Assembly: GCF_000248075.1 (NCBI RefSeq) | Contig: NZ_BAFB01000098.1 | Coordinates: forward strand, 1 to 48,016 | DNA length: 48,016 nucleotides | DNA from: Gordonia otitidis NBRC 100426 | GTDB taxonomy: Bacteria; Actinomycetota; Actinomycetes; Mycobacteriales; Mycobacteriaceae | Reading direction: 5' to 3' | Part shown: positions 9,054 to 17,029 of the stretch, piece by piece | Numbering within the stretch: position 1 is the first letter of the stretch | How the letters are laid out: the number at the start of each line of letters is the position of its first letter | Notes under the pieces: model-generated | The model's database searches: none | What the model saw: the letters and a program-made list of their open reading frames with translations, nothing else | What the model was told of the DNA's origin: nothing | Position numbers and translations under genes: made by a program

Positions 9054-9920
9054 TCAAGCGTCCACCGCAAGTGCCGCGACGACGGCGTCGAGATCGTTGC
9101 CGTCGGCACGCCTGATTGCCCACGTGTCCATGCGCATCGCGAGATCGGAGATGGGAAGAAGCGTGAACTCGCTGCGATCGATAGCGCGCATCGATTCCGT
9201 TTCCTCCGGAACCAACGTGAATCGGTCACCGCCGCGGAGCATCAATGCCATTCCGGTGATGGTCGAGTAGCGGTGCGAGGTGTCGATGAGCACACCGAGA
9301 TCGCGCAGGAGCCGTGTGTACGGTCCGTACCGCAGGTCCCAGTGCCTCGGCCCGGACACCAGGGTCATTCCCCGCAGGTCAGCGGTCGTGATTGCGTCGA
9401 TGGCCGCAAATCTCGACGCGTCGACGACGGCCACCACTCTCGACGTCGTGAGCAGCGTGCCCACGAGGTCGGGATGGTGTTCGGGAAGATGTGAGATCGC
9501 GAGATCGATCTCACCGCCGAGGAGTTGCTCAGGCATCTCTAGCGACGGCATCTGCGAGATGATCACACGATGCGTCTCGTCGACCTGATCGGCAACCGCC
9601 GAGATACGTCGACGCTGTGCATGCGTGAGCTCGTCCGGAACGGCAAGACGCAAGTCCGTGCGCTGGGTCGCGCGTACCGCGGACGGTAGTGCGTCGAGAT
9701 CTGCGACGACCCGCTCGGCAAGCGGAATCAATGCCCGGCCCGCATCGGTGAGCGCGGTGTGATGTGTCGATCTGTCGAAGAGGCGGACGTCGAGCTCGGA
9801 CTCCAGCGCCTTGATCCGTTTGCTCAGCGGGGGCGCGGACATGTGAAGTGATTCCGCAGCCCTGGTGAAGTTGAGCTCACGTGCCACAGCGAGGAAGTAC
9901 CGCAGGTGCATGACATCCAT
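9054..9920 (-). CDS. LysR-family transcriptional regulator
   Basis: A 288-residue regulator with the LysR helix-turn-helix at residues about 4-62 (MHLRYFLAVARELNFTRAAESLHMSAPPLSKRIKALESEL) followed by a periplasmic-binding-like effector domain. The ATG at 9920 is preferred over the longer reading, which adds 17 residues of untypical text; a Met 3 residues later is also possible. It is divergent from the propeller/dehydrogenase pair, 142 bp away, the usual arrangement for a LysR protein that controls its neighbour. The gap contains CGAAC-N11-GTTCG. The inducer cannot be read from the sequence. Confidence 0.9.
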   Translation of the reverse strand: MDVMHLRYFLAVARELNFTRAAESLHMSAPPLSKRIKALESELDVRLFDRSTHHTALTDAGRALIPLAERVVADLDALPSAVRATQRTDLRLAVPDELTHAQRRRISAVADQVDETHRVIISQMPSLEMPEQLLGGEIDLAISHLPEHHPDLVGTLLTTSRVVAVVDASRFAAIDAITTADLRGMTLVSGPRHWDLRYGPYTRLLRDLGVLIDTSHRYSTITGMALMLRGGDRFTLVPEETESMRAIDRSEFTLLPISDLAMRMDTWAIRRADGNDLDAVVAALAVDA

Positions 9921-9942
9921 AGAAATATCCAACGCTCCAAAT

Positions 9943-9963
9943 CGAACTCGGTATTTCCGTTCG
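9943..9963. promoter_or_regulatory. Candidate LysR operator
   Basis: CGAAC (9943-9947) and GTTCG (9959-9963) form an inverted repeat with an 11-base spacer, between the LysR gene and the divergent propeller gene. A further GAAATA/TATTTC pair overlaps it. LysR sites often have such spacing, but the assignment rests only on position and symmetry. Confidence 0.4.
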
Positions 9964-10062
9964 GGCAACACCGCAGAGTCCGAACTGGTCGTTCCCTTCC
10001 GGTCACACCACTCCTAGCGTGGAGGTAGATCAGCTCTGTTCGCCAGCGCATCGAGAGGCATC

Positions 10063-10977
10063 ATGTTCGAGCACCTATACGTTCTGGATGGCCGCAACCA
10101 CTCCATCCTGCGGGTCGATCCCCGACATGGAGTCGTCGAGACCGTGACCGATCAGACCGGCTACATGCCGGACGGGATCGTCACCACGCCCGACCGCATC
10201 TACTGGACGACCATGGGCAAGCCCACCCGCACCCTGGCGACAGCCGACGCCTCGTCCGACGCCGCCTGGGATTTCAGCACTCCGAACGGCTCGGTGCGCA
10301 CGTGCGCCCTCGACGGTTCCGGACAAACCCAAGTGGTTCCCGACGGCACCATCACCACCGGCAAACAGCTCACCGCCGACGTCGACGCCGGCCTGCTGTA
10401 CTTCTGCGACCGCGAGGGCACGACCGTCTATCGCGTGGCCACCGACGGCACCGGTCTCACCCCGCTGGTCCACAACACACGCGACGACACCTGGACGCAG
10501 GAATGCGTCGGTGTCGCGAGTGACCCTGTCAACGGGTTCATCTACTGGACACAGAAGGGCCCGAGCAAGGGTGGACTCGGGAGGATCTTGCGTGCAGGCC
10601 TCGACCTCCCTGAGGGTGAAACTGCCTCCACCCGAACGGATATCGAAGTGCTGTGGGATGGCCTGCCGGAGCCGATCGACCTTCACCTCGATCCCGACAC
10701 GAACACCGTCTTCTGGACCGATCGCGGGGAAGCGCCCTCGGGCAACACGCTCAACCGGGCAGCGATACCCGGAAAGGGTCATTCGGGCGCCGCCCCGAAG
10801 ATTCTCGCCGGTGGCTTCGACGAGGCGATCGGCCTTGCCGTCGACACCGACGCCGCGTTGGTCTACGTCAGCGACCTCGGCGGCTCGATCCGAACGGTCG
10901 AGATCGATGGCGACCACACAGTACGCGAGATCGTTCATCTGCCCGACTCGACTTTCACGGGTATCGCAGGTCTCTGA
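10063..10977 (+). CDS. YWTD-type beta-propeller protein
   Basis: A 304-residue protein without signal peptide. It is built of about six repeats, each with an YWT/YFC/FWT-D core: RIYWTTMGKP, LLYFCDREG, FIYWTQKGPSKGG, VFWTDRGEAPSGN, LVYVSDLGGS. These are the marks of low-density-lipoprotein-receptor class B (YWTD) propellers and of SMP-30-like cytosolic propellers. GAGAGG precedes the ATG. In bacteria such propellers can be lactonases or hydrolases in small catabolic clusters. Here it is followed 49 bp later by a 3-hydroxyacyl-CoA-dehydrogenase-like gene and faces a LysR gene, so I infer a role in breakdown of a hydroxy acid or lactone. The reaction is unknown. Confidence 0.8.
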   Translation: MFEHLYVLDGRNHSILRVDPRHGVVETVTDQTGYMPDGIVTTPDRIYWTTMGKPTRTLATADASSDAAWDFSTPNGSVRTCALDGSGQTQVVPDGTITTGKQLTADVDAGLLYFCDREGTTVYRVATDGTGLTPLVHNTRDDTWTQECVGVASDPVNGFIYWTQKGPSKGGLGRILRAGLDLPEGETASTRTDIEVLWDGLPEPIDLHLDPDTNTVFWTDRGEAPSGNTLNRAAIPGKGHSGAAPKILAGGFDEAIGLAVDTDAALVYVSDLGGSIRTVEIDGDHTVREIVHLPDSTFTGIAGL

Positions 10978-11026
10978 GTACGACCTACATAAACCACCAC
11001 AACATCTCTCGAAAGAAGTACACGCG

Positions 11027-11893
11027 ATGAGCGAATACGCGAAGTCCCTCGACGACATCGACGCACGGCCGGTGGCCGTCGTCGGGGCGGGCACCCTCGG
11101 GCGTCGAATCGCCCTCATGTTCTCCACGCGAGGCGGCGAGGTACGGATCTTCGACCAGAACCCTGAGCAACGCAACGCGGCTGTCCAGTACGTCGATGAC
11201 ACCATCGACGAAACGCTGAAGATCATCGGCAAAGGCGTTGCAGGAAAAGTGATCCCGGCATCGACGCTCGCTGATGCGGTTTCCGGCGCGTGGCTGGTCG
11301 TCGAGGCCGTTCCCGAGCGCCTCGACATCAAGATCCCGCTATGGGGCGAGATCGACACAGCTGCAGACGACGACGCGATCTTCGCGACCAACTCGTCGTC
11401 GTATGCGTCGTCGACGATGACCGAGAACGTGCGCAACCCGGAACGTATGTGCAACATGCACTTCTACATGCCCCCGACGTCGAACGCCGTCGACCTCATG
11501 TCCGACGGCGACACTGCCCGCGACGTCCTCGACTCTCTGCTCACCGTGCTGCCCGAGTTCGGTATACATCCGTTCGAAGCACACAGGGAGAGCACGGGAT
11601 TCATCTTCAATCGCATCTGGGCCGCAATCAAGCGGGAGTCGCTCGAGGTCGTCGCAGAGGGTGTGTCGACGCCACACGACATCGATGAGATGTTCAAGAT
11701 CAACTGGCACTTGCCAACCGGCCCGTTCGCAATGATGGACGGCGTGGGCCTCGACGTGGTACTCGACATCGAGAATCATTACGCCGCCGAGAATCCGAAC
11801 CTGCCGACCGGCCCGCGTGAACTTCTCCAGCGCTACGTCGACGACGGCAAGCTCGGCCGCAAGACCGGCGAGGGTTTCTACAGCTACGAGTGA
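11027..11893 (+). CDS. 3-hydroxyacyl-CoA dehydrogenase-like NAD enzyme
   Basis: A 288-residue two-domain dehydrogenase. The Rossmann motif is VVGAGTLGRRIALMFSTRGG at residues about 17-36, with FD at the end of strand 2 for NAD preference. LVVEAVPERLDIK, ATNSSSYASSTM and MHFYMPP follow, the last containing the expected catalytic His in place of the usual HFFNPP. The C-terminal domain ends with LGRKTGEGFYSYE, the family tail (GRKTGxGFYxY). It may oxidise a 3-hydroxyacyl-CoA, a hydroxybutyrate or a carnitine- or gulonate-like substrate; the altered HFYMPP loop argues against a plain beta-oxidation enzyme. Its position after the propeller gene implies a shared pathway. Confidence 0.85.
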   Translation: MSEYAKSLDDIDARPVAVVGAGTLGRRIALMFSTRGGEVRIFDQNPEQRNAAVQYVDDTIDETLKIIGKGVAGKVIPASTLADAVSGAWLVVEAVPERLDIKIPLWGEIDTAADDDAIFATNSSSYASSTMTENVRNPERMCNMHFYMPPTSNAVDLMSDGDTARDVLDSLLTVLPEFGIHPFEAHRESTGFIFNRIWAAIKRESLEVVAEGVSTPHDIDEMFKINWHLPTGPFAMMDGVGLDVVLDIENHYAAENPNLPTGPRELLQRYVDDGKLGRKTGEGFYSYE

Positions 11894-11915
11894 CTTCTAC
11901 ACCACGAGTGAACCG

Positions 11916-12410
11916 TCAGCTCGTGCAGAGCTTCCACGTCCCGTCGTCCTTCACCACGACGACGCTCGTGGTCTGTTCGTCGTCCGGCGTCTTGTCGAAG
12001 TGCCAGTGCACCCGCGCCGTCGCGCGCTCGCCATTGACGGTCACGTCGGTGATCTCCGGGATGACGATGCGGCCCTTCGATTCGACCGATGTGCGGTTCT
12101 GACGCACGAATTCGGCCTCGGAGATGAACGACGGCGACGACGTGTCTGCAGCGCACGTCGATTCCTTGTACTTGCCGTAGTCGACATTGTTGCGCGCGGT
12201 GTAGTTGTCGTTGATCGCGAACTGGACCTGGCCGGAATCACTGGCCCGCTCTTGCGCAGGACGCAACACGTTGGACAGCACCACGCCGAGTATCGCCAGG
12301 GCAACGACGACCAACGCGATCCAGAACGGCCACGCGTCTTTCCAGGTGCGTGGGCGCTGCTCGTCCTCGAATTCGTCACCGGCGGCTGACTCACGTGCAC
12401 CTTTGGCCAT
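11916..12410 (-). CDS. Membrane-anchored protein with NTF2-like C-terminal domain
   Basis: A 164-residue protein: a charged cytosolic start, one membrane helix at about residues 29-50 (WIALVVVALAILGVVL), then an outside domain of about 110 residues. The domain has two Cys, in KESTCAAD and at the end in GTWKLCTS. The ending resembles that of the large acidic protein encoded at 33327-35729 (SDWKVCTPR), which also has TCGQ near the start of its outer domain. Such DUF4878/NTF2-like modules are common on mycobacterial Rv0361-type membrane proteins, and the two Cys may form a disulfide. Function is unknown. It converges with the dehydrogenase gene. Confidence 0.75.
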   Translation of the reverse strand: MAKGARESAAGDEFEDEQRPRTWKDAWPFWIALVVVALAILGVVLSNVLRPAQERASDSGQVQFAINDNYTARNNVDYGKYKESTCAADTSSPSFISEAEFVRQNRTSVESKGRIVIPEITDVTVNGERATARVHWHFDKTPDDEQTTSVVVVKDDGTWKLCTS

Positions 12411-12480
12411 GCCCGGGAGTGTAGTGGTCGGTCGTGGTGGCTCTCGTGGCCCCCGATCCGGACATACACGGCAACGAGTC

Positions 12481-12499
12481 TCGTAAGGTGAGCCTAAGA
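12481..12499. promoter_or_regulatory. Predicted IdeR/DtxR iron box
   Basis: TAAGGTGAGCCTAA (12484-12497) matches the left and central part of the actinobacterial iron-box consensus TTAGGTTAGGCTAACCTAA (about 13 of 19 positions). It lies 30-45 bp upstream of the GTG of an iron-siderophore-type lipoprotein gene. IdeR with Fe(II) would repress that gene. Confidence 0.6.
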
Positions 12500-12527
12500 G
12501 AAGGCAGCATCATCGAGAGGATCCCCT

Positions 12528-13580
12528 GTGCACCACCCACGACACCTCCGCCACGCGCTCGCAGCTCTGGCAATCGTGACGGCGTCGACGATGGTTCTCG
12601 TCGGATGCTCGTCGCCCGACGAGAACCAGCCCGCGGCCGGGTCGTCGGTACCCGCTGCAGAACCCGGCGCCCTGCCGGTGACCATCGACCACAAATACGG
12701 GTCGACGACCATCTCCACACAACCCGCCCGCGTAGCCGCGATGGGGGTCGGCGACGGCGACACACTCCTCGCACTCGGCATCACGCCGACGACGATCGCC
12801 CCGTTCGCCGATCCGACCCAGCGCAGCGCCCCGTGGAACGAAAAGCTCCTCGGTGACGCGAAGCCGGTCATCCTGCCCAACGTGTCCGCCGAGTTCGGTG
12901 CGCAGATCGCCAAGGCACTGTCGACCGATCCGCAGCTGGTCACCGCGGTCGGCGCGGCGCCCACCCGCGAGCAGTACGACACGCTCAGCAAGGCGGTGCC
13001 GACTATCGTCAGGCCCGCGCAGTACCAGGACTGGCAGGTCCCCTGGGAGGTGCAAACCCTGGAGATCGGCAAGTCCGTCGGGCTACCCGACGCGGCGTCG
13101 AAGAAGATCTCGGAGGCCAGACAGCACGTCGAAGCGCTGCGTGCCGAGCATCCCGAGTTGGAGGCGAAGACCGGCGTCGTGGTGACCGGTTCGCCGGACG
13201 GCGGCGTCTCGATCTACGGTCCGGGAGACGGTCGCGCGCAGACACTCGCCGACTACGGGCTGAACTTCCCCCAAGCCCTCAAGTCCACGATCACCAACGG
13301 CTTCTACGGATCGATCTCAGCCGAGAGACTCGACCTGCTCGACGCCGCCGACGTCGTGGTCGTCGTCGACTGGTCGGGTGCGAACGCGAAGCTGAAGAGC
13401 GACGCGACCTGGAACCGTCAGCGCTACGTCACCCAGGGCCGCGCCGTGTACCTCGACCAGCAGGTCGGAAGCGCGATGTCGGTGCCGACCGTGCTCACCG
13501 TGCCCTGGGTCGCGGACAAGACGATCGGACCGATCTCGGACGCCGCACGCAAGAGCACGGTGCGCCCTCGCGCCAACTGA
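12528..13580 (+). CDS. Iron-siderophore ABC transporter substrate-binding lipoprotein
   Basis: A 350-residue FecB/BtuF-type binding protein. A lipoprotein signal is evident: basic start, hydrophobic run, lipobox LVGC at about residue 28, then a Ser/Pro/Ala linker. The mature protein has the two-lobe type III fold text: PARVAAMGVGDGDTLLALGI near the start, LVTAVGAAPTREQYDTL, YGSISAERLDLLDAADVVVVV and a late VPTVLTVPWVADKTIG. It would capture ferric siderophore or heme outside the membrane. GAGAGG precedes the GTG start. A predicted iron box sits upstream. Its presumed permease and ATPase genes are 2.4 kb downstream, separated by fprA and a secreted protein gene, so they form a separate transcript. 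Confidence 0.88.
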   Translation: MHHPRHLRHALAALAIVTASTMVLVGCSSPDENQPAAGSSVPAAEPGALPVTIDHKYGSTTISTQPARVAAMGVGDGDTLLALGITPTTIAPFADPTQRSAPWNEKLLGDAKPVILPNVSAEFGAQIAKALSTDPQLVTAVGAAPTREQYDTLSKAVPTIVRPAQYQDWQVPWEVQTLEIGKSVGLPDAASKKISEARQHVEALRAEHPELEAKTGVVVTGSPDGGVSIYGPGDGRAQTLADYGLNFPQALKSTITNGFYGSISAERLDLLDAADVVVVVDWSGANAKLKSDATWNRQRYVTQGRAVYLDQQVGSAMSVPTVLTVPWVADKTIGPISDAARKSTVRPRAN

Positions 13581-13716
13581 GGCAACCCTCACAGATGATT
13601 TTGGGTATCGCTGTCCAGCGCCTACCGTAGAGGGGATAAGCGTCGACGCTCCGCCGCACTCCAGCGACATACCTGGCGCGTCGAGACACCCCTGAGTACG
13701 AGGTAGACGACACTCT

Positions 13717-15108
13717 ATGACTGATCAGAGCCGCCCGCTGCGGGTCGCCATCGTCGGAGCCGGCCCGGCCGGCATCTACGCCGCCGATGCCTTGATGAAG
13801 TCCGACACCGCCAAAGATCGCGGTGTCAGCATCGATCTCTACGAGCGGATGCCTGCTCCGTTCGGCTTGATCCGGTACGGCGTCGCCCCCGACCACCCGC
13901 GTATCAAGGGCATCATCACGGCACTGCACAAGGTGCTCGACAAGCCGCAGGTGCGACTGCTCGGCAACATCGACTACGGCACCGACATCACCCTCGACGA
14001 ACTCAAGGCGCACTACGACGCCGTGATCTTCTCGACCGGCGCCACCGACGACCGCGCACTCGACATCCCCGGCATCGACCTCGACCGCAGCTACGGCGCG
14101 GCACAGTTCGTCGCCTGGTACGACGGCCACCCCGACTTCCCGCGCGAATGGCCGCTCGATCAGGAGAAGGTCGCCGTCATCGGTGTCGGCAACGTCGCAC
14201 TCGACGTCGCCCGGGTGCTCGCCAAGACCGGCGACGAACTGCTTCCCACCGAGATCCCGGCCAATGTCTACGAGGGCCTCAAGTCGAACAAGGCCGTTGA
14301 GGTCCACGTGTTCGGTCGCCGCGGACCCGCGCAGGCCAAGTTCACACCGCTTGAGCTCAAGGAGCTCGATCACTCGCCGAACATCGAGGTCGTCGTCAGC
14401 CCCGAGGACATCGACTACGACGAGGGTTCGGCCGTCGCACGGCGCGGTAGCAAGATCACCGACCAGGTCGCCACGATCATCGAGAACTACGCGATGCGCG
14501 AGCCCAAGCAGGGCGCGATCCACAAGCTCTTCCTGCACTTCTTCGAAAGCCCGATCGAGATCCTCGGCGAGAACGGTGAGGTCGTCGGGTTGCGCACCGA
14601 GCGCACACAGCTCGACGGCACCGGCAACGTCAAACCCACCGGCAAGCACACCGACTGGGACGTCACCGCGGTCTACCGTGCCGTCGGTTATCTCTCGGAC
14701 AACCTGCCCGAGATCCCGTTCGACTCGCAGGCGGGCGTCATCCCCAACGAGGCCGGCCGCATCTTCGACGACGGCACCCATCTCACCGGTCTGTACACCA
14801 CCGGTTGGGTCAAGCGCGGCCCCGTCGGCCTCATCGGCCACACCAAGGGCGACGCCAACGAGACCGTCGAGTGCATCATCGAGGACATGGGCAACGACGC
14901 GCTGCTCGATCCGGCCAACCCGTCGGAGGACGCGGTCATCGAGCTGCTCGAGTCCAAGAGCATCCCGTTCACCACCTGGGACGGCTGGTACCGGCTCGAT
15001 GAGCACGAGCGTGCCCTCGGCGCCGCTGAGGGCCGCGAACGCGTCAAGGTCGTCGAGCGCGAGGACATGATCGCCGCTTCCGAGCCACACAAGGTTCAGA
15101 AGGCCTGA
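13717..15108 (+). CDS. fprA: Ferredoxin-NADP reductase, adrenodoxin-reductase type
   Basis: A 463-residue flavoprotein that passes electrons from NADPH to ferredoxins. It has the FAD-binding GAGPAG at residues about 12-17, the family block ERMPAPFGLIRYGVAPDHPRIK (about 47-68) and the NADP-binding VIGVGNVALDVARVLA (about 153-168), followed by FGRRGPAQAKFT and YRAVGYLSDN. C-terminally it has GWVKRGPVGLIGHTKGDANETV. Length agrees with M. tuberculosis FprA (456 residues). There is no ferredoxin domain of the FprB kind. The position between iron-uptake genes suggests, without proof, a part in iron release or in supplying P450s. A strong terminator follows at 15127. Confidence 0.93.
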   Translation: MTDQSRPLRVAIVGAGPAGIYAADALMKSDTAKDRGVSIDLYERMPAPFGLIRYGVAPDHPRIKGIITALHKVLDKPQVRLLGNIDYGTDITLDELKAHYDAVIFSTGATDDRALDIPGIDLDRSYGAAQFVAWYDGHPDFPREWPLDQEKVAVIGVGNVALDVARVLAKTGDELLPTEIPANVYEGLKSNKAVEVHVFGRRGPAQAKFTPLELKELDHSPNIEVVVSPEDIDYDEGSAVARRGSKITDQVATIIENYAMREPKQGAIHKLFLHFFESPIEILGENGEVVGLRTERTQLDGTGNVKPTGKHTDWDVTAVYRAVGYLSDNLPEIPFDSQAGVIPNEAGRIFDDGTHLTGLYTTGWVKRGPVGLIGHTKGDANETVECIIEDMGNDALLDPANPSEDAVIELLESKSIPFTTWDGWYRLDEHERALGAAEGRERVKVVEREDMIAASEPHKVQKA

Positions 15109-15126
15109 CTCCGCCTGGAACGAACA

Positions 15127-15166
15127 ACAGAGAACGCCGACCGGGATTCCGGTCGGCGTTCTCTGT
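15127..15166. terminator. Strong bidirectional terminator hairpin
   Basis: A perfect 18-bp inverted repeat (ACAGAGAACGCCGACCGG and its complement) with a 4-base GATT loop. It lies 18 bp after the fprA stop and 35 bp before the end of the convergent secreted-protein gene, so it can serve both. There is no long T-tract, as is usual in actinobacteria. Confidence 0.9.
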
Positions 15167-15201
15167 GTGAGAGGAAACCGATCGCCAGGCGATCGGGTCG
15201 A

Positions 15202-15750
15202 TCAGTTCTGTGCAGCCTTGACCGCTGCGGCGGGCGGAGCCTGGTCGCCGACCTTGGCCTGCGACGGGTCGACCTTCTGCGTGTTCGGCGCCTGCTTGCG
15301 GTCACCTTCGAACTGCTTGAGATTCCACCAGAAGCCCGCGTTGTTGAAGATGTTCTCCACCTGTGCGCCGATGGTGTAGCCGGAGATCGACGACGGGAAG
15401 CAGCCTCGCCAGGTGGTTTCGAACGCCATGTAGAACTGGCCCGGCTTCAGTACGCCCGGATGCTTCTTGTCGACGGTCGCGAGCTTGGTGGCACCACCGG
15501 GTTCGGTGACATTCACGTTGGTCATGGTCGCGCCACCGATGTTCTTCACGCCCATCCAGCGGTGCATGCGCCAGCCGGGGAGGTTATCCCAGGTGGGGCC
15601 CCAGCCCTTGAAGTAGCAGTTGACGCCGCCGACGAGCGCGAGGTCTCCCGGACCTGCAGCGTGGGCGGGTGTTGCTGCGGCTACCGACCCCGCAGCGATA
15701 CCGCTGGCGGCGGCGACCGCGGCGATAGCGCGCTTCACAGACTTCTTCAT
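15202..15750 (-). CDS. Small secreted protein of unknown function
   Basis: A 182-residue exported protein. The ATG at 15750 follows AGGAAGG. The signal peptide has a KKSVKRAIAA start and a TPAHA-A cleavage site at about residue 32. The mature part has two Cys (GVNCYFKGWG and WRGCFPSS), many Trp, and a fold-like middle segment (MTNVNVTEPGGA), then a Pro/Ala/Gln-rich tail. The even spacing of hydrophobic strands suggests a beta-sandwich, perhaps a surface or ligand-binding protein. I do not recognise the family. It sits inside the iron-uptake region, divergent from the siderophore permeases, so a heme or siderophore role is possible but not shown. Confidence 0.8.
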   Translation of the reverse strand: MKKSVKRAIAAVAAASGIAAGSVAAATPAHAAGPGDLALVGGVNCYFKGWGPTWDNLPGWRMHRWMGVKNIGGATMTNVNVTEPGGATKLATVDKKHPGVLKPGQFYMAFETTWRGCFPSSISGYTIGAQVENIFNNAGFWWNLKQFEGDRKQAPNTQKVDPSQAKVGDQAPPAAAVKAAQN

Positions 15751-15975
15751 GTCGTATGACCTTCCTGATTCACGTGTCGTCGTGCGTTGATCGACCTGCA
15801 AACTGCCGATATGCACCGGGGGATACCACTGCGGACGTTCACCCCCCGACGGTTCGTCCCGTCTGAACATACTTATCGGAAACTCACAGAAAGTTGTTAC
15901 CCCACTGAAAGATCTTGCCCGTTCGGCAATCTCCTCGTGACTTCGGCCCCGGGCATCCGGGAGCGCACAATCAGC

Positions 15976-15994
15976 TCAGGTAAGGTTGCCCTTC
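15976..15994. promoter_or_regulatory. Predicted IdeR/DtxR iron box over a leaderless promoter
   Basis: TCAGGTAAGGTTGCCCTTC matches about 12 of 19 positions of TTAGGTTAGGCTAACCTAA. It contains TAAGGT (15981-15986), a good -10 box, 8 nt before the GTG at 15995. A repressor here would block transcription directly. Confidence 0.6.
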
Positions 15995-17029
15995 GTGCGT
16001 CGTTTCTCCGGTTTGTTGGTGATCGTTGCGGTCCTCGCCGCCGCGGTCATCGCGTCGGTGATCGTCGGCACTCGCACGATCCCACCTGCGCAAACGTGGG
16101 ATGCCTTCACCTCGGGCGTCGGTCAGATCTGGAGCGCGATCATCCATCTCCGCGCACCCGAGGTCACCAAGCCCGACGACACCGCGGGCATCATCTGGGA
16201 TCTTCGTATCCCGCGAACCGTGTTGGGTCTGCTCTGTGGTCTGGCGATAGGTGCCGCAGGCGCCATCACTCAGGGTCACACCCGCAACCCCATCGCCGAC
16301 CCCGGCATGCTCGGCGTCAACGCGGGAGCAGCGTGCGCGGTTGTGTGTGGCGTCTACGTGCTCGGAATCTCCTCCCCCATGGCGTTCATGGGTTTCGGCC
16401 TGCTCGGCGCGATCATCGCGTCGTGCGCGGTCTTCGGTGTCTCCGCGCTGACCGGCACCGGTCCCGTGACCCTGATCCTCGCGGGGACGGGCCTGTCCGC
16501 GATGCTCACGGCGATCACGTCGGCCGTCGTCCTCTCCGACACCGCATCCCTCGACGCCTGGCGCTTCTGGAGCGTCGGATCGACGTCTGGCCGGAGCATC
16601 GAGATCTTCTGGGCTGCGCTCCCATTCGTCGCCGTCGGGCTGGTCCTCGCCCTGGCGAGCGGATTCTTCCTCAACATCCTGAGCCTCGGCGACGAGATGA
16701 CGACGGCGCTCGGATCGCGGGTGCTGGTGATCCGCGCCGTCGGAATCGCCGCCATCACCCTGCTGGTCGGAGCGGCAACGGCCGCCTGCGGACCGATCGT
16801 CTTCCTCGGCCTGGTCGTACCTCATATCGCGCGTGCGTTCACCGGACCCGACTACCGCTGGATCATCCCCTACTCCGCACTGATCGGCGCCACCCTCATG
16901 CTGGTCTGTGATGTCATCGGCCGCGTGATCGCACGGCCGGGTGAGGTCCAGGTCGGTGTCGTTCTCGCGATGGTGGGCGCGCCGTTCCTGATCGCCATGG
17001 TCCGCAGACAGAAGCTGACGAACGTATGA
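15995..17029 (+). CDS. Siderophore ABC transporter permease (FecCD family)
   Basis: A 344-residue membrane protein of the BtuC/FecCD type with about ten helices. Marks are LRIPRTVLGLLCGLAIGAAG (about 67-86), the NPIADPGMLGVNAGA segment, TGTGPVTLILAGTGLSAML, and GPIVFLGLVVPHIAR (about 265-279), which docks the ATPase. The GTG at 15995 is chosen because a TAAGGT box lies 8 nt upstream and no ribosome binding site is present; a TTG three codons earlier is the alternative. It imports ferric siderophore together with the next two genes and overlaps the second permease as ATGA. Confidence 0.9.
   Translation: MRRFSGLLVIVAVLAAAVIASVIVGTRTIPPAQTWDAFTSGVGQIWSAIIHLRAPEVTKPDDTAGIIWDLRIPRTVLGLLCGLAIGAAGAITQGHTRNPIADPGMLGVNAGAACAVVCGVYVLGISSPMAFMGFGLLGAIIASCAVFGVSALTGTGPVTLILAGTGLSAMLTAITSAVVLSDTASLDAWRFWSVGSTSGRSIEIFWAALPFVAVGLVLALASGFFLNILSLGDEMTTALGSRVLVIRAVGIAAITLLVGAATAACGPIVFLGLVVPHIARAFTGPDYRWIIPYSALIGATLMLVCDVIGRVIARPGEVQVGVVLAMVGAPFLIAMVRRQKLTNV

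Noticed and set aside
10075-11457. 460-codon open frame opposite the propeller and dehydrogenase genes
   Set aside because: It crosses two well-supported genes and contains no domain.
13495-15090. 531-codon open frame on the minus strand opposite fprA
   Set aside because: It mirrors the fprA codons in a GC-rich gene, has no start signals and reads as low-order Val/Asp/Leu text with no family.
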